Positions 7,926-16,491 are shown, counted from the stretch's first letter. The stretch: DNA of 64,000 bases from JBDHWG01 sp046328525 (GCA_046328525.1 JAXLWK010000004.1:570619-634618), one strand, 5' to 3'. The notes: generated by a model not told the origin, from the letters alone. Translations and numbers: made by a program.

Positions 7926-8339
7926 TCAGCGCCGCCCGTCCATCGCCGGCAGGAGCACCACGCTCTCCTGGTCGTTGGGGTCAGTGCGGGCGATGATTGC
8001 CACCGCCGCCTCCGTCTCGCTAGGGTTGTAGGGCAGGTGCGGCGTGCTGGCCGGGATGTAGATGAAGTCGCCGGCGTGGGCGACCATCTCGTCGCGCAGG
8101 CCCTCGCCGTACCACATGCGCACCTCGCCCTGGAGCATGTAGATGGCCGTCTCGTGGGCCTCGTGGAGGTGCGCTTTGGCCCGCGCCTTGGGTGGTAGCG
8201 TCACGAACTGCATATTGATGCCCGTCGCCCCCACGCTCTCCGCCGAGATGCCGACGGCGTAGGTGAGGCCCTGCTTGCCCTCGAACGGCGCGCCGGCCTG
8301 CACGAGCCGGCACGTGGGGGTCGCGTTCTCTGTCGCCAT
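7926..8339 (-). CDS. Cupin domain protein
   Basis: A single-domain cupin of 137 aa. The first cupin motif includes AHLHEAHETAIYMLQGEV (metal-ligand His/His/Glu set), and the second is GDFIYIPASTPHLPYN with the closing His. It is cytoplasmic, with no signal peptide. The start at 8339 is eight bases after an AGGAGG site. Small stand-alone cupins can be isomerases, dioxygenases or sugar-binding regulators, and the sequence does not allow a choice. The gene is convergent with the metalloprotease and separated from it by a dispersed repeat. Confidence 0.85.
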   Translation of the reverse strand: MATENATPTCRLVQAGAPFEGKQGLTYAVGISAESVGATGINMQFVTLPPKARAKAHLHEAHETAIYMLQGEVRMWYGEGLRDEMVAHAGDFIYIPASTPHLPYNPSETEAAVAIIARTDPNDQESVVLLPAMDGRR

Positions 8340-8404
8340 GTGTCCTCCTGGAGTGGGTTGTCTACGTTGCGCTCAATGGGTGTTTTCATATTATAGTCAT
8401 AGTC

Positions 8405-8433
8405 TTGACGCCGCTGACGAAGCCTGTTACAAT
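8405..8433 (+). promoter_or_regulatory. Strong sigma70-like promoter upstream of the 6PGDH-like gene
   Basis: TTGACG (8405-8410) and TACAAT (8428-8433) with a 17 bp spacer. Transcription would begin near 8440 and run into the hairpin at 8486-8516 before reaching the second promoter at 8535. Confidence 0.5.
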
Positions 8434-8485
8434 CTCGCCTGCCCGCTGAATAAATCGCCTGCATTCATCTTCTCCCCCCCCGTAG

Positions 8486-8516
8486 CCCTCGCTCCCGGCT
8501 TGCCCGGGAGCGAGGG
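8486..8516 (+). terminator. Strong hairpin between two promoters
   Basis: A perfect 13 bp stem (CCCTCGCTCCCGG with its complement) closed by a five-base loop. The T-tract that follows is weak (TGCATTTG), so it could be a poor terminator, a leader structure or the 3' end of a short RNA starting near 8440. Confidence 0.45.
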
Positions 8517-8534
8517 TGCATTTGCGCCCCGCAA

Positions 8535-8563
8535 TTGGAGGGCGTCCATCGCCGTGCTACAAT
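8535..8563 (+). promoter_or_regulatory. Promoter for the 6PGDH-like gene
   Basis: TTGGAG (8535-8540) and TACAAT (8558-8563) with a 17 bp spacer, about 40 bases before the ATG at 8602. Confidence 0.55.
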
Positions 8564-8601
8564 TCTAGCCACTACATCCAGGTTCGACGCGAGGTAAGCC
8601 C

Positions 8602-10020
8602 ATGTCCGCCAACTCTCAGCCTCTCTTCGATTGCGCCGTGATCGGCCTGGCCGCGATGGGGCAGAACCTGGCGCGCACGATTGCCAGCCGCGGCTACCGC
8701 GTTGCGGCGTTTGATCCGGCCGACCGCGGCCAGGCGGCCCTCGCCGCGCACGCCGCCCCCCCCATCGCCCTGGCCGCCGACCTGCCCGCCCTCGCCGCCA
8801 TGCTCCAGCCGCCGCGCCGCCTGATCCTCAGCCTGGAGACGGGCGCGGCGGTGGACGCCGTTCTCGCCGAGGTGAAGTATTTGCTCGCGCCGGGCGATAT
8901 TATCATAGACGCCGGCGACGCCTACTTTAGAGACACGGAGCGGCGCGCGGCGGAGCTGGCGGCGGAGGGGCTGCTGTTCCTGGGCGTGGGACTGTCCGCC
9001 GTCGAGTTGGATGCGCCCCACGGCGCGAGCGTCATGCCCGGCGGGGCGCGCGCCGCCTACGACGCGGCTGCCCCCATCCTCACCACGATGGCGGGGCGCC
9101 CGCCGGAGGACGCCGCGCCCGCCTACCTGGGGCCGAGCGGAGTCGGACACTATGTGAAGATGGCGCACACCGCCATCCGCTATGCCGTCATGGAGAGCAT
9201 CGCCGAGGTCTACGACGTGCTCTTGCGCGGGCTGGCGATGGATACGGCGGAGCTGGCGGACGTGTTCACGGCGTGGGGTGAAACCGACGTGGGGTGTTTC
9301 CTGGTCGAAATCAGCGGCCGTATTCTGCGGCAGCGCGCCCCCGACAGCCGACTGCCGCTCATTGACCTGATCCTGGACACGGCGTCGCCCCAGGGCGGGG
9401 CGCTGTGGGCGGCGCAGGAGGCGCTGGCTCTGGGCGTGCCGATGCCCTCGATCACCGCCGCCATCGAGGCCCGCCAGATGTCCGGCTACAAGGAGCAGCG
9501 CGTCGTCGCCTCGCGCGTCATGTACGGCCCGCTGGCCCTGTACGACGGCGACGCCGACCGCCTGCTGGACATGGCGCGCAACGCACTCTACGTGTCCGTC
9601 ATATGCGCCTTCGCCCAGGGCATGGTTCTGCTCAAGACCGCGTCCGACGCCTACGGCTGGCAGTTGGACCTGGCGTCGGTCGCCGCAACCTGGCGCGCGG
9701 GCGGTGTCCTTCGCGCCGCCGTTCTCGACGATATCGCCGCCGCGTTCCAGGCACGGCCCGACCTGGACAACCTGCTCCTGGACGACACGTTCCTGGCGAC
9801 GTTCCGCGACCGCGACGCCGCCTGGCGCGAGTTCCTCCGCGCCGCGATTGATCTCGGCGTGCCAGCGCCGGCCATCGGGGCGTCGCTGGCGTACTACGAT
9901 GCCTACCGCAGCTCGCGCCTGCCGGTCAACCTGATCCAGGCGCAGCGCGATTACTTCAGCGCCCACACCTACCAGCGCATTGACAGGTCCGGCGTGTTCC
10001 ACACGCTGTGGGATGGATAG
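8602..10020 (+). CDS. 6-phosphogluconate dehydrogenase homologue with altered active site
   Basis: At 472 residues it matches the full length of decarboxylating 6-phosphogluconate dehydrogenase, and the fold signatures are clear: an N-terminal NADP-binding GLAAMGQNLA segment, the all-helical domain and the C-terminal LIQAQRDYFSAHTY tail that reaches into the partner subunit. Residues that define catalysis differ. The family segment KMVHNGIEYGD reads KMAHTAIRYAV here, so the catalytic Lys and His are kept but Asn becomes Thr and the general-acid Glu becomes Arg. VSGGEEGA reads LSAVELDA, DGGN reads DAGD, and the phosphate-binding GQKGTGKW reads SPQGGALW. It may act on another substrate or have lost activity. 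True gnd function is doubtful, so no symbol is given. Confidence 0.85.
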   Translation: MSANSQPLFDCAVIGLAAMGQNLARTIASRGYRVAAFDPADRGQAALAAHAAPPIALAADLPALAAMLQPPRRLILSLETGAAVDAVLAEVKYLLAPGDIIIDAGDAYFRDTERRAAELAAEGLLFLGVGLSAVELDAPHGASVMPGGARAAYDAAAPILTTMAGRPPEDAAPAYLGPSGVGHYVKMAHTAIRYAVMESIAEVYDVLLRGLAMDTAELADVFTAWGETDVGCFLVEISGRILRQRAPDSRLPLIDLILDTASPQGGALWAAQEALALGVPMPSITAAIEARQMSGYKEQRVVASRVMYGPLALYDGDADRLLDMARNALYVSVICAFAQGMVLLKTASDAYGWQLDLASVAATWRAGGVLRAAVLDDIAAAFQARPDLDNLLLDDTFLATFRDRDAAWREFLRAAIDLGVPAPAIGASLAYYDAYRSSRLPVNLIQAQRDYFSAHTYQRIDRSGVFHTLWDG

Positions 10021-10059
10021 CGCCACCGGCGCTGGGCAGCATGACACCTGTGGAGAATA

Positions 10060-10947
10060 ATGTTTCGTACCCTTGTTAGCTCAACACGCATTCTCGCCGA
10101 GACACGCCGCGAGTACGGCCTGCGCCGCCTCGCCCGCTACAGCCGCACGGCCGTCGAGTACCTCCTGACCCTGCGCCGCCACCCGAAGCCGAACGAGTTC
10201 GACCAGCCCCGCGTAGACCACCTGCCCCTGGCGTGGCCCGACCTGCCCCCGGCCCTGGACGGCCTGCGCATCGTCCAACTCAGCGACCTGCATGTCTGCG
10301 CGTGGATGCCGCTGCCCCTGCTCCAGCGCGCCGCCCGCCTGGCGGTGGCGCAGCGGCCCGACGTGATCGTGCTCACCGGCGACTACATCAGCCACGCGCG
10401 GCACGCCGACCGCTACGCGCGCATCGCTGCCGAGGGCATGGCCGACCTGCGCGCGCCCCTCGGCGTCTACGCCTGCCTGGGCAACCACGACTACGAGGGC
10501 GACCCGCGCACCATCGTGCGCGAGTTCGAGCGCGTCGGCATCCCGATGCTCGTCAACACGCACCGCCGCCTGGCGGTGGGCGGCGAGGCGCTGTGGCTGC
10601 TGGGCGTCGACTCGGCGCGCAGCGGCCGGCCGGACCTGGCGCGCGCCCTGGCCGGTGTGCCGGGCGACGGCTTCAAGGTGCTCCTGGCCCACGAGCCGGA
10701 CTTCGCCGACCGCGTCGCTCCGGCGGCGGTGCATCTCCAGCTCTCCGGCCACAGCCACGGCGGGCAGATCGTCGTGCCGAGCGTGCCGGTGCGCTGGCTG
10801 CCGCGCCTGGGCCGCAAGTACCCGCGCGGCCTCTACCGCATCGGCGACATGGCGCTGTACACCAATCGCGGCCTGGGCGCGGGAGTTTTGCCCCTGCGCC
10901 ATAACTGTCCGCCCGAAATCACCGTCATACAATTGAAGCGTGGCTAA
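10060..10947 (+). CDS. Calcineurin-like metallophosphoesterase, YkuE/LpxG-like
   Basis: A 295-residue phosphoesterase with all metal-binding motifs in order: the SDLH motif near residue 79, GDYISH, GNHDYE, the AHEPDF motif and GHSHGGQI near residue 230. This spacing matches the YkuE/LpxG branch, whose members hydrolyse phosphodiesters or pyrophosphates at the membrane. There is no clear transmembrane anchor here; the N-terminus is basic and may be peripheral. It lies 39 bases after the 6PGDH-like gene on the same strand and could share its transcript. Substrate unknown. Confidence 0.87.
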   Translation: MFRTLVSSTRILAETRREYGLRRLARYSRTAVEYLLTLRRHPKPNEFDQPRVDHLPLAWPDLPPALDGLRIVQLSDLHVCAWMPLPLLQRAARLAVAQRPDVIVLTGDYISHARHADRYARIAAEGMADLRAPLGVYACLGNHDYEGDPRTIVREFERVGIPMLVNTHRRLAVGGEALWLLGVDSARSGRPDLARALAGVPGDGFKVLLAHEPDFADRVAPAAVHLQLSGHSHGGQIVVPSVPVRWLPRLGRKYPRGLYRIGDMALYTNRGLGAGVLPLRHNCPPEITVIQLKRG

Positions 10948-10967
10948 CTCCCGGCGCGGCGAATCAG

Positions 10968-11041
10968 AGTTGCCACAGAGAACACAGAGGAAAACACCTA
11001 CCTCATCCCTCTGTGGCCTCCGTGCCTCTGTGGCAGTCTTT
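10968..11041. repeat. Inverted intergenic repeat (CACAGAG type)
   Basis: The left half (GCCACAGAGAACACAGAGG) and the right half (CTCTGTGGCCTCCGTGCC, then TCTGTGGC) are imperfect reverse complements, giving a long hairpin just before the protease gene. A structurally similar but different element lies at 55626-55708. Confidence 0.6.
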
Positions 11042-11059
11042 CAGGTAAGGGCAGGCGAA

Positions 11060-13786
11060 ATGCACCGACGTGTTTTGGCAGTAGGTCTCGTATTCCTGGC
11101 GCTGGTGGCGGCGTCTGTGGCGCAGGCGCAGGGGCCGATGCCCCCGGCCGGCAAGAGCGGCCTCAACAAGGTCGCGCCCCAGGTTCTCGCGGCGGCAAAG
11201 GGCGGCCCCGCCGAGTTCCTCGTCATGCTGTCGCAGCAGGCCGACCTGAGCGGCGCCAGCGCCCTGGCCGCGCCCGACGCCAGGCGTCAGTACGTCTACG
11301 ACCGCGTCCGCGAGGTGGCCGAGAAGAGCCAGGACGGTGTCATCCGCGACGTGGCGGCGTCAGGCGCGGCGTACCAGCGTTTCGCCCTGACCAACGCCCT
11401 GCTGGTGCGCGGCGACGCGGCGCTCCTGGCGAAGCTGGCGGCGCGCACCGATGTTCAGCGCATCGAGGCCAACCCGCAGGTGCAGGCCGTCCGGTCCTCG
11501 CCCGAAGAGACGGCCGCCGACGTGAGCAGCCCCGGCACACCCTGGGGCATCACCCAGATCAAGGCGAACCAGGTGTGGGCGCAGGGCGTCCGTGGCGCGG
11601 GCATTGTCGTCGGCGTCGCCGACACCGGGGTGGACTGGACGCACCCGGCCATCCAGCCCAAGTACCGCGGCTGGACCGGCGCGTCGGCGGACCACAGCTA
11701 CAGCTGGCACGACTCCGTCGCCCACTTCCCAACGCCCCTGGACGACAACTCCCACGGCACCCACGTCACCGGCACGGTGCTCGGCGACGTGGGCGCGGAC
11801 CACATCGGCGTCGCGCCCGACGCGAAGTGGATCGGCTGCCGCAACATGGACCACGGCGTCGGCACGCCGGCGCGCTACATCGAGTGCATGGAGTTCTTCC
11901 TCGCGCCCTACGCCCCCGGCGGCGATTTCCTGCACGGCGGCAACCCGGCCCTCGGCGCCCACATCATCAGCAACTCGTGGAGCTGCCCGACCGACGAGGG
12001 CTGCTACCCGCAGACGCTCCAGCAGTCGGTGGCCGCGCTGCGCGCCGCCGGGGTTGCCTTCATCGCCGCCGCCCAGAACAACGGGCCGCTGTGCTCGACC
12101 GTCACCGACCCGCCCGGCCTCTTCGCCGAGACGTTCAGCATCGGCAATTTCGGCAAGTCCGGCTCAACCCTCTACATCAGCGGCAGTAGCAGCCGCGGCC
12201 CGGTGACGGCGGATGGCAGTGGCCGCGCCAAGCCGGATGTGGCCGCGCCCGGCACCGACGTCGTCTCCGCGATACCGGGCGGCGGCTACGGCTCGAAGTC
12301 CGGCACGTCCATGGCGACGCCCCACGTCGCCGGCATGTTTGCCCTTCTCTGGTCCGCCGCGCCGGTCCTCAAGGGCAACGTCGCGGCGACCGAGGCCATT
12401 GTGCGTGCCTCATCGGCGCAGCAGAACGACACCGCGTGCGGGACGTGGGCGGGCGGCCGCGCCAACAACACCTGGGGCTACGGCGTGGTGGACGCCCTCG
12501 CCGCCGTCAACGCGGCGCGCACCGTCGGCACGCTGAGCGGCATCGTCACCGGCCCCGGCGGCGCGCCGGTCCCCAACGCCCAGGTCAGCATCAGCGGGCC
12601 GGGTCTCGTCGGCTATGCCGTGACGACCGACGCGAACGGCGCGTACACCGCCACCCTCGCCGCCGGCGCGTACACCCTCACCGCCTCCGCCTTTGGCGCT
12701 GGCTCTGTCAGCGCGCCGGTGACGCTCCCGGCCAACGGCAGCGTCACCCAGAACCTCGCCTTGGCCTCCGCGACGCCAGTCACGGTCAGCGGCGTCGTGC
12801 GCCAGGCCGGCGCGGCGACTCCGCTGTGGGCCGCCGTGAGCATCGAAGGCGCAGCGGCGGCGGCGCTGACCGACAAGAGCGGCGCGTACAGCCTCTCCCT
12901 GCCGCCGGGCGCGTACACCCTGACCGCCGAGGCCAACGGCTACGCGGGGGCGCGCCAAAGCGTGAACGTCAGCGGCCCGGCGACCCTCGACTTCAGCCTG
13001 TCCCTCCGCCCGACGACGCTCCTGGTGGACGACGACGAGGGCCACGACTTCGAGACGCTCTGGCAGGCGTCCCTGAACCACATGGGCCGCCCGTATGACA
13101 CGTGGGAGGTGCGCGCCACCGGCTACGGCCCGCCGGCCGATGTCCTCGACGCCTACGGCCTGGTCATTTGGGAGGTCGGCGGCCCGCTGCACCGCCTGGG
13201 CGCGGCCGACGCCGCGCAGCTCCAGACCTACCTTGACCACGGCGGGCGGCTGCTGCTCAGCGAGCCGGGCGGCGCAACCTCCGCCTTCCGCGCCGACTAC
13301 CTCCAGGTGGCGTCGCCCACAGCGCCAGCGAGCGCCGCCGTCGTCGGCCAGGGCTTCCTGTCCGCCGGCCCGTACAGCGTCGCCTCCGCCGGCTTCACCG
13401 ATGCGCCGGCGGCTGTGACCAGGGGGACGAGCGGGCAGAGCGTCTTGCGCTGGGACGGCCAGGCCACCGACGCCGGCGTCGCGGTCAGCCGCGCCTACCG
13501 CTCGATCTACCTGACGCTTGGCTTGCAGAACCTGCCCGCCGCGTCCCAGGATGCGCTCGTCGCGTCCCTCGTGACCTGGTTCGGCGTCAGCGGCTGCCGC
13601 CTGGCCGGCGACCTCAGCTACGACGGCCAGATCGCCGCCGCCGACCTCACGGCCATCACGGCGGCGTGGCCGGCCCGGGCCGGCGAGGCGCGCTACCGGC
13701 GCAGCCTCGACATGAACCTGGACGGCAGGATAGACGTGGTGGACGCGCAGATCGTGGCCTCGCGTTGGGGCGCGACGTGCCCGTAG
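11060..13786 (+). CDS. Secreted subtilisin-like serine protease (S8) with dockerin-like C-terminus
   Basis: A 908-residue exported subtilase. The frame opens at 10940, but the ATG at 11060 starts a signal peptide (cleavage near AQAQ, residue 24) and is preferred. Domains in order: an I9-type propeptide to about residue 150, then the S8 catalytic domain with Asp188 (VADTGVDWTHP), His232 (NSHGTHVTG) and Ser417 (GTSMATPHVAG). Two carboxypeptidase-regulatory-like beta sandwiches follow (about 490-650), then an alpha/beta segment (LLVDDDEGHDFETLWQ...) resembling a glutamine-amidotransferase-like fold. The last ~60 residues carry two Ca-binding loops (GDLSYDGQIAAADL and DMNLDGRIDVVDAQ) typical of type I dockerins. 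No cohesin is seen in the window. Confidence 0.85.
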   Translation: MHRRVLAVGLVFLALVAASVAQAQGPMPPAGKSGLNKVAPQVLAAAKGGPAEFLVMLSQQADLSGASALAAPDARRQYVYDRVREVAEKSQDGVIRDVAASGAAYQRFALTNALLVRGDAALLAKLAARTDVQRIEANPQVQAVRSSPEETAADVSSPGTPWGITQIKANQVWAQGVRGAGIVVGVADTGVDWTHPAIQPKYRGWTGASADHSYSWHDSVAHFPTPLDDNSHGTHVTGTVLGDVGADHIGVAPDAKWIGCRNMDHGVGTPARYIECMEFFLAPYAPGGDFLHGGNPALGAHIISNSWSCPTDEGCYPQTLQQSVAALRAAGVAFIAAAQNNGPLCSTVTDPPGLFAETFSIGNFGKSGSTLYISGSSSRGPVTADGSGRAKPDVAAPGTDVVSAIPGGGYGSKSGTSMATPHVAGMFALLWSAAPVLKGNVAATEAIVRASSAQQNDTACGTWAGGRANNTWGYGVVDALAAVNAARTVGTLSGIVTGPGGAPVPNAQVSISGPGLVGYAVTTDANGAYTATLAAGAYTLTASAFGAGSVSAPVTLPANGSVTQNLALASATPVTVSGVVRQAGAATPLWAAVSIEGAAAAALTDKSGAYSLSLPPGAYTLTAEANGYAGARQSVNVSGPATLDFSLSLRPTTLLVDDDEGHDFETLWQASLNHMGRPYDTWEVRATGYGPPADVLDAYGLVIWEVGGPLHRLGAADAAQLQTYLDHGGRLLLSEPGGATSAFRADYLQVASPTAPASAAVVGQGFLSAGPYSVASAGFTDAPAAVTRGTSGQSVLRWDGQATDAGVAVSRAYRSIYLTLGLQNLPAASQDALVASLVTWFGVSGCRLAGDLSYDGQIAAADLTAITAAWPARAGEARYRRSLDMNLDGRIDVVDAQIVASRWGATCP

Positions 13787-13813
13787 TGGTGTGTGACAGC
13801 GGGAAGGCGAAAT

Positions 13814-13853
13814 AGAGACAGAGGGCGCGAACGATGTTCGGCCCTCTGTCTCT
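13814..13853. terminator. Bidirectional hairpin between convergent genes
   Basis: A perfect 13 bp stem (AGAGACAGAGGGC paired with GCCCTCTGTCTCT) with a 14-base loop. It lies between the protease stop and the glutamine synthetase stop and probably serves both strands. Confidence 0.65.
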
Positions 13854-13882
13854 GTTGTAGCGCCCAGGTCCGGGATGGGGAT

Positions 13883-15304
13883 TTACACGTCGTAGTACAG
13901 GTGGTACTCGTAGGGCACGGGGCGCAGGCGCACCGGGTCCACCTCGCGCGCCGTCTTGTACGCGATCCACGTCTCCAGCACGTCGGGCGTGAACACGCCG
14001 CCCTCCAGCAGGAAGTCGTGGTCGTTCTCCAGCGCCTTGAGCGATTCGGCCAGCGAGCCGGGGACGGTGTTGATCTTCGCCAGCTCTTCGCCGCTCAGCT
14101 CGTACAGGTCCATGTCGTGCGGCTCGCCCGGATCAATCTGCTTCTTGATGCCGTCGAGGCCGGCCATGAGCATCGCCGGGAAGGTAAGGTACGGGTTGCT
14201 GGACGGGTCGGGGAAGCGAACCTCGACGCGCTTCGCCTTCGGCGAGTTGCTGTACATCGGGATGCGGACGGCGGCGCTGCGGTTGCGCTGCGAGTACACC
14301 AGGTTCACCGGGGCCTCGAAACCGGGCACCAGGCGGCGGTAGGAGTTCGTCGTCGGTGCGGCCAGGGCCAGGATCGCGGCGGCGTGGGTCAGGATGCCGC
14401 CGATGTACCACAGGGCGAGCTGCGACAGACCGGCGTAGCAGTTGGCGTCGAAGAACAGCGGCTGGCCGTCCTTCCAGAGGCTCTGGTGGACGTGCATGCC
14501 GGAGCCGTTGTCGCCGAAGAGGGGCTTGGGCATGAAGGTCGCCGTCTTGCCGTGGGCCTTGGCGACGTTCTTGACGATGTACTTGTACATCAGCAGGTTG
14601 TCGGCCATGATCGTCAGCGGGCTGAAGCGCATGTCAATCTCGCACTGACCACCGGTCGCAACCTCGTGGTGGTGGATCTCGACGGGGATGCCCGTGTCAA
14701 TCATCTTGAGGATCATCTCGGAGCGGAGGTCCTGCAGGGAGTCGACCGGCGCGACGGGGAAGTAGGCTTCCTTGTAGCGCGGGCGGTGGCCCAGGTTTGG
14801 CCCACCGTTGCTGCCGCTGTTCCAGACGCCTTCCTCGCTGTCCACGTAGTAGTACGAGGCATTGGTGGACGAGTCGAAGCGCACCGAATCGAAGACGAAG
14901 AATTCCGCCTCCGGCCCCCAGTAGCTCGTGTCGGCGATGCCCGTGCTCTTCAGGTACGCCTCAGCTTTACGCGCGATGTAGCGCGGGTCGCGGCTGTACG
15001 GCTGCTTGGTCAGCGGGTCGTACACGTCGCAAACGAGCGACAGCGTCGGGATGGAGCAGACCGGATCCACAACCGCAGTGTTGGGATCGGGCATCAAGAG
15101 CATATCCGATTCGTTGATGACCTGGAAGCCGCGAATACTCGACCCGTCGAAGCCGAGGCCGTCCTCGAACGAGTCGACCTTCAGCTCGCCGACGGGCATG
15201 CTGAAGTGCTGCCAGGTGCCGGGAAGGTCAATGAATTTCACATCGACAATCTTGACACCCGACGCTTTGGCGAAGTCGAGTACTTCTTGAGGGGTCTTTG
15301 CCAT
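13883..15304 (-). CDS. glnA: Glutamine synthetase, type I
   Basis: ATP-dependent ligation of ammonia to glutamate, cytoplasmic dodecamer. The 473-residue length is normal for GSI. Signatures present are DGSSIRGF near residue 53, YWGPEAEFFVFD, the HHHEVATGGQCEID stretch, NGSGMHVHQSLW, and RNRSAAVRIP in the substrate/ATP site. A Tyr in a loop (DMDLYELSGEE, near residue 405) corresponds to the adenylylated Tyr of GSI-beta enzymes, so adenylylation is possible although no glnE is seen here. An AGGAGG site precedes the ATG. The LysE-family exporter gene ends 50 bases upstream on the same strand, so the two probably form an operon behind the leader at 16022-16132. Confidence 0.95.
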   Translation of the reverse strand: MAKTPQEVLDFAKASGVKIVDVKFIDLPGTWQHFSMPVGELKVDSFEDGLGFDGSSIRGFQVINESDMLLMPDPNTAVVDPVCSIPTLSLVCDVYDPLTKQPYSRDPRYIARKAEAYLKSTGIADTSYWGPEAEFFVFDSVRFDSSTNASYYYVDSEEGVWNSGSNGGPNLGHRPRYKEAYFPVAPVDSLQDLRSEMILKMIDTGIPVEIHHHEVATGGQCEIDMRFSPLTIMADNLLMYKYIVKNVAKAHGKTATFMPKPLFGDNGSGMHVHQSLWKDGQPLFFDANCYAGLSQLALWYIGGILTHAAAILALAAPTTNSYRRLVPGFEAPVNLVYSQRNRSAAVRIPMYSNSPKAKRVEVRFPDPSSNPYLTFPAMLMAGLDGIKKQIDPGEPHDMDLYELSGEELAKINTVPGSLAESLKALENDHDFLLEGGVFTPDVLETWIAYKTAREVDPVRLRPVPYEYHLYYDV

Positions 15305-15354
15305 GATCGTATCCTCCTACAGGCTCACCGGACGCGGGGTCGCGCCTGGCATTT

Positions 15355-15996
15355 CTAACCCAACATGCCGTAGATTGTGGTGGCGGCCTGCCACCCAATC
15401 TGCGCGCCGAACAGCACCAGCGCGATGCCCGAGACGGCGGTCAGGGTGCGGAACAGGGTCGGGCGAACATACTGCCGGCCGAAGCCGACGAGAGCGGCCA
15501 TGAAGAACGCATAGAGCGTGCAGCCGAGAACGAAGCTGGTGACGAAACTGGCCGTGCCGACGGGCGACGTGTCGGTGATGCCCGACGCCAGCATCGCGCC
15601 ACCAATGGACACCCACCACAGGATCGCCAGCGGGTTGGTCAGCGACATGACGGCCCCGGTGCGGAACGAGTCCTTGCCGGTTAGCGCCGCCGCCACCTGG
15701 AGGTCCACACCCCGTCGCGCATCGCGGATGGCGCCGAAGCCGAGATAGGCCAGCACGGCCGCGCCGAGCAGCCACAGCGGCACGCGCACCGCCGTGTGGG
15801 TGACGAGGGGGGCCAGGCCGAGGAAGGCCAGGATGCAGAAGGTCGTGTCGCCGATGATGGAGCCGAGCTGGAGCGCGAGCGCCGGGCGGAAGCCCCCGCG
15901 CAGGCCGCGCCGCACGGTCTCGATGGTGACCGGGCCGACGGGCATGCAGAAGCTGATCCCAAGGAGAACGCCGGCAATCAGGGTGTTGAGTGTCAT
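15355..15996 (-). CDS. LysE/RhtB family amino-acid exporter
   Basis: A 213-residue membrane protein with six predicted hydrophobic helices and the family start GVLLGISFCMPVGPVTIETVRRGLRGGFRPAL, including the conserved PVGP turn. Members export basic amino acids, homoserine, threonine or other small molecules; the substrate cannot be chosen from sequence. It is the first gene of a probable operon with glutamine synthetase. A consensus promoter and a terminator hairpin lie between transcription start and this ATG, suggesting that expression is controlled by transcription attenuation or a riboswitch. Confidence 0.88.
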   Translation of the reverse strand: MTLNTLIAGVLLGISFCMPVGPVTIETVRRGLRGGFRPALALQLGSIIGDTTFCILAFLGLAPLVTHTAVRVPLWLLGAAVLAYLGFGAIRDARRGVDLQVAAALTGKDSFRTGAVMSLTNPLAILWWVSIGGAMLASGITDTSPVGTASFVTSFVLGCTLYAFFMAALVGFGRQYVRPTLFRTLTAVSGIALVLFGAQIGWQAATTIYGMLG

Positions 15997-16021
15997 GGGT
16001 TCGCTCCGTCAGCAGGCAAAC

Positions 16022-16066
16022 AAAAAAGCCTTTGGCCGCCCTGTTTCAGGCGGTATCCAAAGGCTT
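16022..16066 (-). terminator. Leader terminator/attenuator upstream of lysE-glnA
   Basis: On the minus strand a 10 bp outer stem (AAGCCTTTGG and CCAAAGGCTT) encloses an inner CCGCC/GGCGG stem and is followed directly by TTTTTTG. It lies about 25 bases before the lysE start codon, after the promoter at 16127-16155, so transcripts must read through it to reach lysE and glnA. Confidence 0.75.
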
Positions 16067-16126
16067 CTCGACCTTGCGAGCGCGCCGCTGCCGGCCGCTC
16101 CTTATAAGTTCTGCGTAATGCGCGAT

Positions 16127-16155
16127 ATTCTACTTACAAGCCGCGCGCGTGTCAA
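16127..16155 (-). promoter_or_regulatory. Consensus promoter for the lysE-glnA transcript
   Basis: On the minus strand TTGACA (16150-16155) and TAGAAT (16127-16132) with exactly 17 bp between them. The predicted start near 16120 gives a leader of about 125 bases containing the intrinsic terminator. The same hexamer pair and spacing are used at 43976-44004. Confidence 0.65.
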
Positions 16156-16491
16156 ATCCGAATGTAACGCAGTGTGGCAATACCTTCACCTGGCGTAAAC
16201 AGGTCTGTACGCCACGCGCCGCCGGATGCGGCATAATGGCAGAGAGCATGTTGCGGGCCACCGCCCCGAATGTGTAGTAGCGACTTATGAATCGTTACTC
16301 ATTCAGTCGTCACGACGAAATAGCCGACGCCTAGCCGAAAGTCTAGGCCGGCGGCGGGCGACAACTAGCCGTTCGACAGGCGCTTTCTACCCTGAAAGGC
16401 ATTGCCGGACGCGGCTACCCGCGCTAAACTAGCCATGCTCATGGTGTTGACGTGTAGCGATAGGCAGGAAAGATAGCAAAGGAGCAACGTT
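16156..16491. other. Intergenic region upstream of adenylate kinase
   Basis: About 335 bases without a gene. It contains a degenerate copy of the CGACT/AGTCG repeat family near 16273-16315 and a GC-rich CCGGCGGCGGG stretch. A TTGACG box near 16446 could belong to an adk promoter, but the matching -10 box is poor. Confidence 0.35.

Noticed and set aside
16022..16132. Lysine, glycine or glutamine riboswitch in the lysE leader
   Set aside because: None of the conserved cores of these classes could be matched by eye, so only an unidentified leader is reported.
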